Of a DNA stretch of 34,473 bases, positions 1-8,032 are shown one piece after another (within the stretch, counting starts at the first letter, position 1; the number at the start of each line of letters is the position of its first letter). This DNA is from an uncultured Lachnospiraceae bacterium. GTDB lineage: Bacteria > Bacillota > Clostridia > Lachnospirales > Lachnospiraceae. The translations under genes and the position numbers were made by a program. A model generated the notes under the pieces. It did no database searches, was not told the origin of the DNA, and saw only the letters and a list, made by a program, of their open reading frames with translations. The stretch is from assembly GCA_947174185.1 (NCBI GenBank), contig CAMWHY010000016.1, positions 1 to 34,473 on the forward strand, written 5' to 3'.

Positions 1-513
1 AGCCATCTCTATTATATCACCAATTTCATCTTGATTTTTTTTCGTAATAACAAGATTGATTTTCACTTCAACATTCTGCTCACGCAATCTCTTTATTGAT
101 TCTAAAGTTAATTCAAAACTCCCCACGTTTTCAGTCATCCAGTCGTGCTTTTTCGCCTGTGTAGAATATATAGAAAAATAACACATCTCCAATCCTAGAG
201 CTGCCAAATTATGCGCTCGCTTTTCTGAAATTCCACATAATTTGCCTTGTCGGGCTACAATTCCCGTAGTAAATGCACCAACAAACACATTAGATAATTC
301 TTTTTTTAGGAAAAAAAGAATTTCATCAAATTTATTATGCAACAATGGCTCTCCGCCGGTCAAAAAAATATATTTCTTTTCAGAAAATATCTGTAAAAAG
401 GCTATCATTTCTCTTGTAGTATAATTCATCCGTTTCCCCTGATCTGTTGCAAAAGATGAACAATGCCTGCATTTCAACAAACATCCATTTTCTATCTCAA
501 AATGTATCTCCAT
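1..513 (-). CDS. Radical SAM domain protein (3' end cut by window edge)
   Basis: The visible 171 residues are the N-terminal part of a radical SAM enzyme. Cys11, Cys15 and Cys18 form the CX3CX2C motif (CLLKCRHC) that binds the 4Fe-4S cluster, and GGEP at 53-56 is the SAM-contacting motif of the family. The start at 513 is preferred because GAGG lies 8 bases upstream; an in-frame ATG at 519 sits only 2 bases from it. The gene is the last visible one of the 3750-to-1 operon, 12 bases after the thymidylate-kinase-like gene. The substrate cannot be read from this half of the protein. A viperin-like role is possible because prokaryotic viperins often sit beside nucleotide kinases, but the sequence around the cysteines resembles generic MoaA/SPASM-type enzymes equally well. 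Class is sure; function is not. Confidence 0.85.
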   Translation of the reverse strand, partial: MEIHFEIENGCLLKCRHCSSFATDQGKRMNYTTREMIAFLQIFSEKKYIFLTGGEPLLHNKFDEILFFLKKELSNVFVGAFTTGIVARQGKLCGISEKRAHNLAALGLEMCYFSIYSTQAKKHDWMTENVGSFELTLESIKRLREQNVEVKINLVITKKNQDEIGDIIEMA

Positions 514-525
514 AAACATTTACCT

Positions 526-1182
526 CTATAAATTGAAATATCCCTTAACTGTATCCCACACTATTTCAGCAATTTTTTCCTGTGATTGATTTCCATCAAC
601 AATCATATATTTTTCATCTTTTGTTAGTAACTCAAAAGCTTTTAAATAATTTTCTCGAACCTTAACTAGTCTTGACTTTTTCTCAAACAACTCTTGATGA
701 AACCTATTTTTAGCAATTCTCTCTACAGCTGTATCCGGCTTAACATCAATAAATATTGTAATTGTAGGTCTTAGTATTGCACTACTTTGTTCATTGGCTC
801 TGATAACCCATTCCATAGGCATGTCTACACTATGATAAGCATAGGAAGAAAAATAATATCTATCTGTTATAACTGTAGTACCCTCATTAATTTTGGAAAC
901 TATTCCATCCACTTCATTTAAAAGATGATCCAAACGATCAGCAACAAATAATCCTGCAATTACTCGATTATCTGTTTTAACTCTCCCAGTCATAATCTGG
1001 TGAATTAATGAACCTATTGGCGAATTTGTTGGCTCCATAGTAGTATAACAATATATACCCTCTTTATTTAATCGATTATTTAACAGTGCTATCTGTGTAC
1101 TTTTCCCACTTCCATCAATTCCTTCAAATGCGATAAAATTTCCACGGCTTATTTTGCCCTTCTTAACAGTTACTTTTTTCAT
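526..1182 (-). CDS. Thymidylate kinase-like nucleoside monophosphate kinase
   Basis: Thymidylate kinases phosphorylate dTMP to dTDP with ATP. This 218-residue protein has the P-loop GIDGSGKST at 21-29, LFVADRLDH near 78-86, and the DRY signature at 107-109 followed by FSSYAYHS, where ordinary Tmk proteins usually have SSxAYQG. The length fits the family apart from a basic N-terminal extension of about 14 residues. It overlaps the end of the upstream MazG-like gene by 20 bases, so the two are probably translationally coupled. It is not in the usual housekeeping context (beside holB), and the altered AYHS motif and AT-rich composition suggest a specialised paralogue, perhaps handling a modified nucleotide. 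That last point is inference; the kinase fold is clear. Confidence 0.88.
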   Translation of the reverse strand: MKKVTVKKGKISRGNFIAFEGIDGSGKSTQIALLNNRLNKEGIYCYTTMEPTNSPIGSLIHQIMTGRVKTDNRVIAGLFVADRLDHLLNEVDGIVSKINEGTTVITDRYYFSSYAYHSVDMPMEWVIRANEQSSAILRPTITIFIDVKPDTAVERIAKNRFHQELFEKKSRLVKVRENYLKAFELLTKDEKYMIVDGNQSQEKIAEIVWDTVKGYFNL

Positions 1183-1510
1183 AATGTTTAAATTTCTCCT
1201 GGTTTTTTTGTATTTTATTTAAATATGTTGCTTCCAAGTCTATATTCAATTGATACGATAATTTTATTAAGTAAGCAAACATATCTGCTATTTCCTCAGA
1301 TATTTCATTGCGCTTTTCATCAAGCAAATAATCTCCACGGACTATTTTCTTTACAATATTAGAAACTTCTCCAAATTCCCCAGCAAATGCAACTAATAAA
1401 AATTCCAGATTTTCTAAATTACTATCTGTAATTTGACTATTCCACGGAAACTTACTTTCGTGATTACGGTCAAATTCTTTTTGTAATTCTATAATTTCTT
1501 TTAATGTCAT
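1163..1510 (-). CDS. MazG-like nucleotide pyrophosphohydrolase
   Basis: This all-alpha NTP pyrophosphohydrolase of 115 residues would convert nucleoside triphosphates to monophosphates plus pyrophosphate. The Mg-binding pattern of the MazG superfamily is visible as EFGE in the middle and EEIAD some 25 residues later (an EXXE...EXXD arrangement). It is a single-domain protein, as in the short MazG-like and phage-type members. It starts 8 bases after the metallophosphoesterase stop codon and its last 20 bases overlap the kinase gene. Pairing a pyrophosphohydrolase with a monophosphate kinase suggests that the operon acts on nucleotide pools, but the substrate is unknown. Confidence 0.85.
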   Translation of the reverse strand: MTLKEIIELQKEFDRNHESKFPWNSQITDSNLENLEFLLVAFAGEFGEVSNIVKKIVRGDYLLDEKRNEISEEIADMFAYLIKLSYQLNIDLEATYLNKIQKNQEKFKHYEKSNC

Positions 1511-1518
1511 ATCGTTGA

Positions 1519-3357
1519 TTAATCTCCTACCTTTTTTAACTCAGCAATCACGCCATTTATTCCAGCCCTAATTTCTATTTCATTCGATTTTTCTTCTTCT
1601 GTATTTATAGACCCTCTTTTGTGAATAGCATCCAATTTAGCATATACATCTAATACGCTGTCCAATTTTTTAATAGCCGTTAGATTATACTGGTACAGAT
1701 TAGGACGTTCATTACTTTTTTTCATTGCCTTGCATAATGCTTCAAGCCCTTTAACATTTGTAATCGTTTCTGAAGCATCTATTTTTTCCTCCAACATTTG
1801 ACATATCATTGAAACATCGCCTGCATTTACATACGAAGCTAAATCTATATCATCCATATTGTCAATCTCCGCTTTTATAAAACAATTAAATTTTTCTCTT
1901 TTTTGTACTCTAAATGCAGAAATAGCAATATCTACCCTTTTAAAAAGCACATTTTCTTGTCTTAATTGTTCAAGTAACCATTCAATTTCACATATGTTAA
2001 TTTTTAAAAACCTTCCCACCTCCAATGCGCGTAAATACATATGTACATATATCGTATCTCCATCACTACTTTTACTAAATTGAATTGACAAAAGTGATGG
2101 TAAATATTCTTCACCTTTCAACATCTTTGTTACTGTATCCATACCATATGTTGTTAAAACAGCTTTATTGCTTGTTGGTTTTGATTTTAGCTGACGTATT
2201 ACAAACTGAATCCCATGTACTTCTGCACCATCATTTTCTTCATCTCTAACCTTAAAATACATTCCATGGTTAAAATATAGATGTTCCGGCACTTTAATAT
2301 TTTCCCATTGTTCAGCAAGATCAAAATATGAAAAACGTCTTTTCCCTATAACTAATTTTTCATCTTGTAAAAATGTTTCTAAATCATTCTTAAATTCATC
2401 ATAAGAACTATTTAATTGCAATACTACATTGTTGATAGTCGGTCTACTTGCCAATCTACTTAACAAATTTTGATATATATCTTGAAAACTATCTCCGCAA
2501 AAATAATTTTCATCATTCTCTTTCTCTGAATTAATTTTACGCCATGACTCACCAGATATTCTATCATCAGCCATATAAACAAATGTAGAAATATCCCTAA
2601 GAATAGATTGCTCCAACTCAATTATATTAAATTGAGAATTTACATTGGGATAATTGCGACTAAACAACGCTCCCGCACCTATCATTCTGCACTTCTTATG
2701 ACCTATTAAAAAACGCTCTCTACCATGTATATGTCCATGTAATACACCAAACACGTTATACTTTTCTATAAGATTCAATAAATGAGCAGAATCCCTTATA
2801 GAAGATTGATCCTTTTCATACATGCTTATAATAGTGTGATGTAATACAATAATTTTAGGCTCATTTATCGGTATTCCCTTCAAAAGCTGCTCCATCTTTG
2901 CATAATCTATGCGACCATATTCATATTGCCCTCCATTACAGGAATTCAAAAAAATATAGTATATTCCATCCCACTCCATGTAATATCCATCTTCAATTTT
3001 TTCTTTGGTTGCTTCTAAATCAAACTCTTGAGCAAAATTTAAGAACTCGCTAATGTGGGTAACATCATGATTTCCCAAACAAAATTGAAATTTTACTTCG
3101 TAATCATCTTTTAGTTCATTTGATGCCAAACGAAAAAGTTCGGCAGCTTCATCATATCTTTCCTTTGCAGTTCCTTTTTTCCATTTAGATGAATTTTTAC
3201 TATCAATTATATCTCCGCATGCACAAATCAATACTTTTTGATCTTTAGGTATATTTTGTTTAATCTGTTCAATTCCCCTAGATAATATTATATTTTCCTT
3301 TTCTAAACATTTAGTTTCTGATCCAATATGCAAATCCGCAATTTGAACAATATACAT
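1519..3357 (-). CDS. Calcineurin-like metallophosphoesterase with long C-terminal extension
   Basis: The first ~230 residues form a two-metal phosphoesterase: DLH at 8-10, GD at 48-49, GNHD at 95-98, HH at 173-174 and GHIHGRE from 208. These are the ordered metal-ligand motifs of the calcineurin-like superfamily, which includes nucleases and cyclic-nucleotide phosphodiesterases. The remaining ~380 residues are not a domain I recognise; they are mixed alpha/beta and end in a charged helical segment. The gene follows the ParB-like gene with only 3 bases between them and precedes the MazG-like gene by 8. The long extension is unusual for a housekeeping phosphoesterase and may recognise a target. 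The substrate could be a nucleic acid, a cyclic nucleotide or a phosphoprotein. Confidence 0.85.
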   Translation of the reverse strand: MYIVQIADLHIGSETKCLEKENIILSRGIEQIKQNIPKDQKVLICACGDIIDSKNSSKWKKGTAKERYDEAAELFRLASNELKDDYEVKFQFCLGNHDVTHISEFLNFAQEFDLEATKEKIEDGYYMEWDGIYYIFLNSCNGGQYEYGRIDYAKMEQLLKGIPINEPKIIVLHHTIISMYEKDQSSIRDSAHLLNLIEKYNVFGVLHGHIHGRERFLIGHKKCRMIGAGALFSRNYPNVNSQFNIIELEQSILRDISTFVYMADDRISGESWRKINSEKENDENYFCGDSFQDIYQNLLSRLASRPTINNVVLQLNSSYDEFKNDLETFLQDEKLVIGKRRFSYFDLAEQWENIKVPEHLYFNHGMYFKVRDEENDGAEVHGIQFVIRQLKSKPTSNKAVLTTYGMDTVTKMLKGEEYLPSLLSIQFSKSSDGDTIYVHMYLRALEVGRFLKINICEIEWLLEQLRQENVLFKRVDIAISAFRVQKREKFNCFIKAEIDNMDDIDLASYVNAGDVSMICQMLEEKIDASETITNVKGLEALCKAMKKSNERPNLYQYNLTAIKKLDSVLDVYAKLDAIHKRGSINTEEEKSNEIEIRAGINGVIAELKKVGD

Positions 3358-3360
3358 ATT

Positions 3361-3750
3361 CTATCTCCCTTTATATTCTGCTGGATAATTTTCATAAGTA
3401 AACTCACCAATAGCTTCAAAATCATACAATGCCGAAATCCCAATAGCTTGCAAAATTTTCTCTATATTTTCATCAATATTCCAAAAAGGAATATTTGTTC
3501 TATCTATTATTTCAACATCCACATTCTCTTTATTTAGAATGTTTGCAGCTAGCATTTCATAACTTCCATCCAGCATATACATATTTCCATTGTAAACAAA
3601 TGACTTTATTGTATGAATGTCTATATTTTCTGTCAATAATTCAACTGTCTTTTGCAATGTATGTGGTACCACAGAATCAATAGTTGTCAATGGATAAAGC
3701 TTATTAGGCTTGACTTTAATATACATTTCCGTTCCAATACTTTTCGACAT
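3361..3750 (-). CDS. Small ParB/sulfiredoxin-like domain protein
   Basis: This 129-residue protein is the first gene of the five-gene operon. The segment GNMYMLDGSYEMLAANIL at 55-72 resembles the ParB/sulfiredoxin-fold motif in which a hairpin precedes D-G-x-x-R/E-x-x-A-A. Members of that fold bind or hydrolyse nucleotides (CTP in ParB, ATP in sulfiredoxin). The rest of the protein gives no further family signal. AGAGGG lies 7 bases upstream of the ATG and the promoter at 3790-3818 is just ahead of it. Similarity rests on one motif, so the fold assignment is tentative, and the function inside the operon is unknown. Confidence 0.6.
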   Translation of the reverse strand: MSKSIGTEMYIKVKPNKLYPLTTIDSVVPHTLQKTVELLTENIDIHTIKSFVYNGNMYMLDGSYEMLAANILNKENVDVEIIDRTNIPFWNIDENIEKILQAIGISALYDFEAIGEFTYENYPAEYKGR

Positions 3751-3789
3751 ATCATATCCCTCTCTACAATCTCATTTATTAACATCCTT

Positions 3790-3818
3790 ATTATACCCAG
3801 AGATGATGTAAAAATCAA
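3790..3818 (-). promoter_or_regulatory. Sigma-A-type promoter of the ParB-like/MPP/MazG/kinase/radical SAM operon
   Basis: On the minus strand TTGATT (3818-3813) and TATAAT (3795-3790) are separated by exactly 17 bases. Transcription would start near 3783, about 33 bases before the first gene. No other strong promoter was seen inside the operon. Confidence 0.7.
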
Positions 3819-3897
3819 CAATTGGACTACCCACACTCTGCGCATAGACTGTTTGGATATATTTTTATACTCTCTCAACTGTTAGTATGTTATATTA

Positions 3898-4918
3898 TCA
3901 CAATCCCCTCAAAGCAGTCTCATATAATTTGCTCTTTCGTCTCACACACAAAAACACTGCCCTATCAACTTTAAGTTCATCTCTCTTTACAGTCTCTGCA
4001 ACATCCGCTTCCATAAGATTATGTACTTCTACCTTTAGTTCCGCAGCAAATACTAAAATGTAATTCGTTGCAATGAAATAGATAATACAAGTTGGTACCA
4101 TCCATCCCATATACCTGCTTTCGCAAGATATGACATATACGCTCTTTATCTTCCGGATATGCTGCTTTTATTGCCTCGCTACGATATAGACACTTTACAA
4201 TTTCCGTAATGTAAAGCCCCTACTTCATATAAAGGTCTACAGATATCTTATCGAGATTATCAAAGCATCCTGAATTATCTGCTTCCGGCTCATCCACTAT
4301 CTACGCAACAACCCATCTAGGTGTGAAAATCTGGTTGAATTTCTGTGATGGTATATAGTCAAAATATCCTCTTCAAAAGATTCATCAAAATAATTTGCCA
4401 GTCGTTGTTTCTTTTTCCAGGGCCCGGCTATGAAATCATTGAAAACCACTTCACCTAATAGGTGTCCCGCAAAATACTCCAGCTCACTAGTATAAGGATT
4501 TTCATACTCTCCAATGTCTTACATAATCTAGATATGGCATTCAACAAAAATTCTGTGCCACCGTTTTCAAAACATTCTTTCGTCATGGTTACAACTTCCC
4601 GTTGTTTTTTTCGCAAATCATAAGTTTATTTTCCATCACTTCGTTCTATGCTCCTATGTCCAGAAAAACGGTTAAAGTAATTCTGGGAAGCCTGTCTGTC
4701 AACCTTAAACCATTCTATTCTTGGTTCACGTTCTATCTTTGCACCCGACTCTAAGTAAGTATGGAACTCCCAATCTATAAAATATTCACCAAAACTATCT
4801 ATAAACATAGCATTATCCTGCCATGCCAGTACCCACTTTACATCTACTATATGTGTCTGTTGGTTTATTCGCTGCGATACGTCTGCTTTCCTGTACATCC
4901 AATCTTTGATTAACCATC
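3898..4918 (-). pseudogene. Decayed coding remnants, family not recognised
   Basis: No intact gene spans this kilobase, yet the minus strand carries several protein-like pieces broken by stops and frame changes. These are a 91-codon frame ending at 4626, a piece starting at 4586 (MTKECFENGG...), a frame-shifted piece ending at 4297 that includes YTSELEYFAGHLLGEVVF, a piece near 4210-4130 (EAIKAAYPEDKERICHILRK), and a 70-codon frame at 3898-4110. The pieces lie in order and read like fragments of one or two genes decayed by frameshifts and nonsense mutations. I cannot name the family. The remnants separate the AT-rich operon on the left from guaA on the right. Confidence 0.5.
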
Positions 4919-5389
4919 ATGGTGGCTAACACCCTAAGTGTTATAAGCATAAATCATCGGAACCACATGAATAAAGGATTGAATTTTCATTGTACTACTG
5001 TTCTTGTAAAAACATTTTTTGCTGATTTACAAAAAATATTATTTCTTCACCAAGTTCTGCTCCCTCCCTCATTCTACCACATCCCCTCAGCGGTTTCCAC
5101 CCTAACTTTCCCCTCCTCTTCCCAACTACCTTTCCACAGAAACAGGTTGTGAGATACCCAAAAAGCCCTAAGAATACTGCTTCCTCTCCCCAAACCTCAC
5201 CATCACCCCTTAACTCCTCTACAATCCCAGAAGAAGCCCCGAAAAAATAAGAAAAAGGCTTCCCCCTCCCCCACTCTCACCACCATCTCTATTTCTTTAA
5301 GATCGCAGAAAGAAAACAGGAGAAGATACCCGAAAACATTATATTTCAGGGTTTTCTAAGAGGTACGGGGAAGAAGTCAGAATTTAAAA
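4919..5389. other. Non-coding pyrimidine-rich intergenic stretch
   Basis: No convincing gene is present. From about 5050 to 5300 the plus strand is dominated by C and T, with blocks such as TTCCCCCTCCCCCACTC, giving a strong purine/pyrimidine strand asymmetry unlike the rest of the window. An imperfect inverted repeat with GAAGCC and GGCTTC arms lies near 5232-5262. No tRNA, promoter or attachment-site repeat could be supported here. Confidence 0.5.
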
Positions 5390-5425
5390 GAGCCTCACTT
5401 GGGGAAGAAACTCCCAGTAAGGCCC
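5390..5425 (-). terminator. Intrinsic terminator downstream of guaA
   Basis: Two 15-base arms (5390-5404 and 5411-5425) pair with a few G-U wobbles around a 6-base loop. On the minus strand the hairpin is followed by CTTTTAAATT. It lies 82 bases beyond the guaA stop codon. Confidence 0.65.
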
Positions 5426-5507
5426 TTTAGTCACTCATTTTTATCTCCACTCAGGAAAAATTAAATTCTGCAGCGGAGAAAGATGAGTTTTGTAAAAACA
5501 AATTTCA

Positions 5508-7052
5508 TCACTCGAACTCAATCGTCCCAGGCGGCTTACTGGTCAGATCATACATTACCCTGTTTACTCCCTTGACCTCATTGATGATTCTGCTCATCAC
5601 CCTTTGCAGTACCTCATAGGGAATCTCAGCCGCTTCCGCCGTCATAAAGTCCACCGTATTGACCGCGCGAAGTGCGACAGCATAGTCATAAGTCCGTTCA
5701 TCCCCCATGACGCCAACGGAACGCATATTGGTAAGTGCAGCAAAATACTGTCCCAGCGTCTTATTCAGACCGGCTTTGTCAATCTCCTCGCGATAGATGG
5801 CATCTGCATCCTGTACGATACGTACCTTTTCCGCAGTGACTTCACCAACAATACGAACGCCCAGTCCGGGACCCGGGAACGGCTGGCGAAATACCAGATA
5901 TTCCGGAATACCAAGTTCCAAGCCGACCTTACGGACTTCATCCTTAAAAAGATTACGAAGCGGCTCAATGATCTCCTTAAAATCAACACAATCCGGCAGT
6001 CCGCCCACATTGTGATGGGATTTGATCACAGCGGATTCTCCGCCAAGACCGCTTTCCACAACATCCGGATAAATCGTTCCCTGTATCAGGAAATCAACTG
6101 CGCCGATCTCCCTTGCCGCCTCTTCAAAGACACGAATAAATTCTTCCCCTATGATCTTCCGCTTCTGTTCCGGCTCTGTCGCGCCTGCAAGCTTATCATA
6201 GAATCGCTGCTGCGCATTGACGCGGATAAAGTTCAACTGATAGTTTCCTTTCGGCCCAAAGACCGCTTCCACTTCGTCACCCTCATTTTTACGCAGCAAA
6301 CCATGATCGACAAACACACAGGTCAATTGATCGCCCACTGCCTTGGATAGCAGCACTGCTGCCACAGAGGAATCCACACCGCCGGACAACGCACACAGCA
6401 CCTTCCCCTTTCCAACTTTCTCGCGGATCTGCCCGATGGTCTCCTCTACAAAGGAATCCATACGCCAGTCTCCGGAACAGCCGCAGATGTTATAGACAAA
6501 GTTATGCAGCATCTTCTTACCTTCCTGCGTATGCAGGACTTCCGGATGAAACTGGATGGCGTAGAGCTGATCTTTCATACACTGCGCCGCTGCCACCGGG
6601 CAGTCCGCAGTCGTTGCAATGATCTCAAATCCGGGCGCCGTTTTAGAAATATAATCATTATGGCTCATCCAGCAGATCGTATCGGGTGTAACCTCCTTAA
6701 ATAACGGCGAGCTTGTCTCAACATGCACCATGATCTTTCCATATTCACGCACTGGTGCCTTTTCCACCGTACCTCCAAGAACAAGCTGCATCAGCTGCGC
6801 CCCGTAGCACAGACCAAGCACCGGAATCCCCAGTTCAAAAAGTTCTTTACTATAGGTGGGCGCTCCCTCCTCATAACAGCTGTTCGGACCACCGGTCAGG
6901 ATGATCCCTTTCGGATGCATCTCCTTGATCTTCTCGATATCTGTCTTATAGGAATAGATTTCACAATACACGTTACATTCCCTGACACGGCGCGCCACAA
7001 GCTGGTTATACTGTCCACCGAAATCAATGACAATGACTAGTTCCTTTTTCAT
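5508..7052 (-). CDS. guaA: GMP synthase, glutamine-hydrolysing
   Basis: GuaA makes GMP from XMP, glutamine and ATP in the cytoplasm, the last step of guanine nucleotide synthesis. The protein begins [20 protein letters not shown]. The glutamine amidotransferase domain has the nucleophile Cys in GLCYGAQ and His/Glu in FHPEV. The ATP pyrophosphatase domain has the PP-loop LSGGVDSS, and the C-terminal dimerisation domain ends PPGTIEFE. At 514 residues it is full length. The start at 7052 was chosen because GGAGG lies 6 bases upstream and it gives the standard N-terminus; a longer reading back to 7124 would overlap the upstream gene. It begins 16 bases after the alpha/beta hydrolase gene, so it may be the last gene of the trkA-trkH operon. 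Confidence 0.97.
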   Translation of the reverse strand: MKKELVIVIDFGGQYNQLVARRVRECNVYCEIYSYKTDIEKIKEMHPKGIILTGGPNSCYEEGAPTYSKELFELGIPVLGLCYGAQLMQLVLGGTVEKAPVREYGKIMVHVETSSPLFKEVTPDTICWMSHNDYISKTAPGFEIIATTADCPVAAAQCMKDQLYAIQFHPEVLHTQEGKKMLHNFVYNICGCSGDWRMDSFVEETIGQIREKVGKGKVLCALSGGVDSSVAAVLLSKAVGDQLTCVFVDHGLLRKNEGDEVEAVFGPKGNYQLNFIRVNAQQRFYDKLAGATEPEQKRKIIGEEFIRVFEEAAREIGAVDFLIQGTIYPDVVESGLGGESAVIKSHHNVGGLPDCVDFKEIIEPLRNLFKDEVRKVGLELGIPEYLVFRQPFPGPGLGVRIVGEVTAEKVRIVQDADAIYREEIDKAGLNKTLGQYFAALTNMRSVGVMGDERTYDYAVALRAVNTVDFMTAEAAEIPYEVLQRVMSRIINEVKGVNRVMYDLTSKPPGTIEFE

Positions 7053-7068
7053 AATCTGCCTCCATACA

Positions 7069-8031
7069 TCATTCTGATAAGAATTCAATAATATTTTCGC
7101 TGATTGCCTCATACTCATAATCATGAATATAATGTGGGCAATCCAGCTCTATATACTTTCCGTTATCCACCCCGGAAATATACTCTATTGGTATCTTACG
7201 CCATGTTTCTTCATCAAAACCAGTTCCACCCGACCCATTTGAAATGAACAGCAACATTGGAAGTTGAGGAACACCCATACTTTCAACTACCTTTGCATTT
7301 TCTTTCACTGATTCACACTCGTTGATCATTGTAACAGTTGCTGTACGGCTATAAAAAACTGCTCTATAAATTTCTTTTTCGCTGTCGGATAACGTTCCAT
7401 ACTGTATCGCATCACTTTCCGCAATTCTGGGGATCAAACGGGTAACTCCAATATTTGCTGCCCAACTTGCAACACGCATCATTGGTATGTTGATGTTCAT
7501 GCTGTCATAATATTGCGGTACAGCCATATCCAATCCGATAATTGCTGACACTTCATCCGGATATTTCTGTGCCCAATATAACGCTTCAAGTCCCGACATA
7601 GAATGGGGACATAAAACATATGGTGCATGTAATCCTGCCGCCTCTAATGCAGCACGTGTATTCTCAAGTATGGAATCAATATCTCTGCTCGTATCAACAA
7701 CATCACTGAACCCGTATCCAAATTTTTCTACTACTGCAACCCTGTAATGATCAATTAAAAGAGAATAAAGTGATTTAAAATCTAATATCGGACTGCAAGT
7801 TCCTCCGCCTGACATAAATACAAGCGTCGTTTCTCCTTCTCCTTCAATGTAAACGCTCATATGATGTCCATCAACTTCTACCATTTGACCAAGAGGTGAA
7901 CGGAGTGCAGATTCTTTCTTTAATTGAATTCTATGGTTTATGTATATCAATAGCAACAGAACAACTAAAATGATAATAATAATCAAAATACCTCTCCCAG
8001 CCTTTTTACCCTTTTCATGCCAATCCTCCAT
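7069..8031 (-). CDS. Membrane-anchored alpha/beta hydrolase
   Basis: This 320-residue protein has a cytoplasmic-type charged N-terminus, one strongly hydrophobic helix at about 14-32, then an alpha/beta hydrolase domain probably outside the membrane. The oxyanion-side loop reads VFMSGGGT, and the probable nucleophile is Ser144 in PHSMSG, where most relatives have GxSxG. A C-terminal His lies in [10 protein letters not shown]. The ATG at 8031 is preferred because AGAGG lies 6 bases upstream and it sits one base after the trkH stop, implying translational coupling; a TTG at 8052 would overlap trkH. The substrate is unknown. A link to potassium transport is suggested only by position. Confidence 0.85.
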   Translation of the reverse strand: MEDWHEKGKKAGRGILIIIIILVVLLLLIYINHRIQLKKESALRSPLGQMVEVDGHHMSVYIEGEGETTLVFMSGGGTCSPILDFKSLYSLLIDHYRVAVVEKFGYGFSDVVDTSRDIDSILENTRAALEAAGLHAPYVLCPHSMSGLEALYWAQKYPDEVSAIIGLDMAVPQYYDSMNINIPMMRVASWAANIGVTRLIPRIAESDAIQYGTLSDSEKEIYRAVFYSRTATVTMINECESVKENAKVVESMGVPQLPMLLFISNGSGGTGFDEETWRKIPIEYISGVDNGKYIELDCPHYIHDYEYEAISENIIEFLSE

Positions 8032-8032
8032 G

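Noticed and set aside
5255..5285. Possible G-quadruplex on the minus strand (GGGGG-A-GGGGG)
   Set aside because: Only two adjacent G runs are close enough; four runs with short loops are not present.
5604..6350. A 248-codon open frame on the plus strand opposite guaA
   Set aside because: It lies wholly antisense to a certain guaA gene, has no ribosome binding site and no family resemblance; it is a frame shadow.
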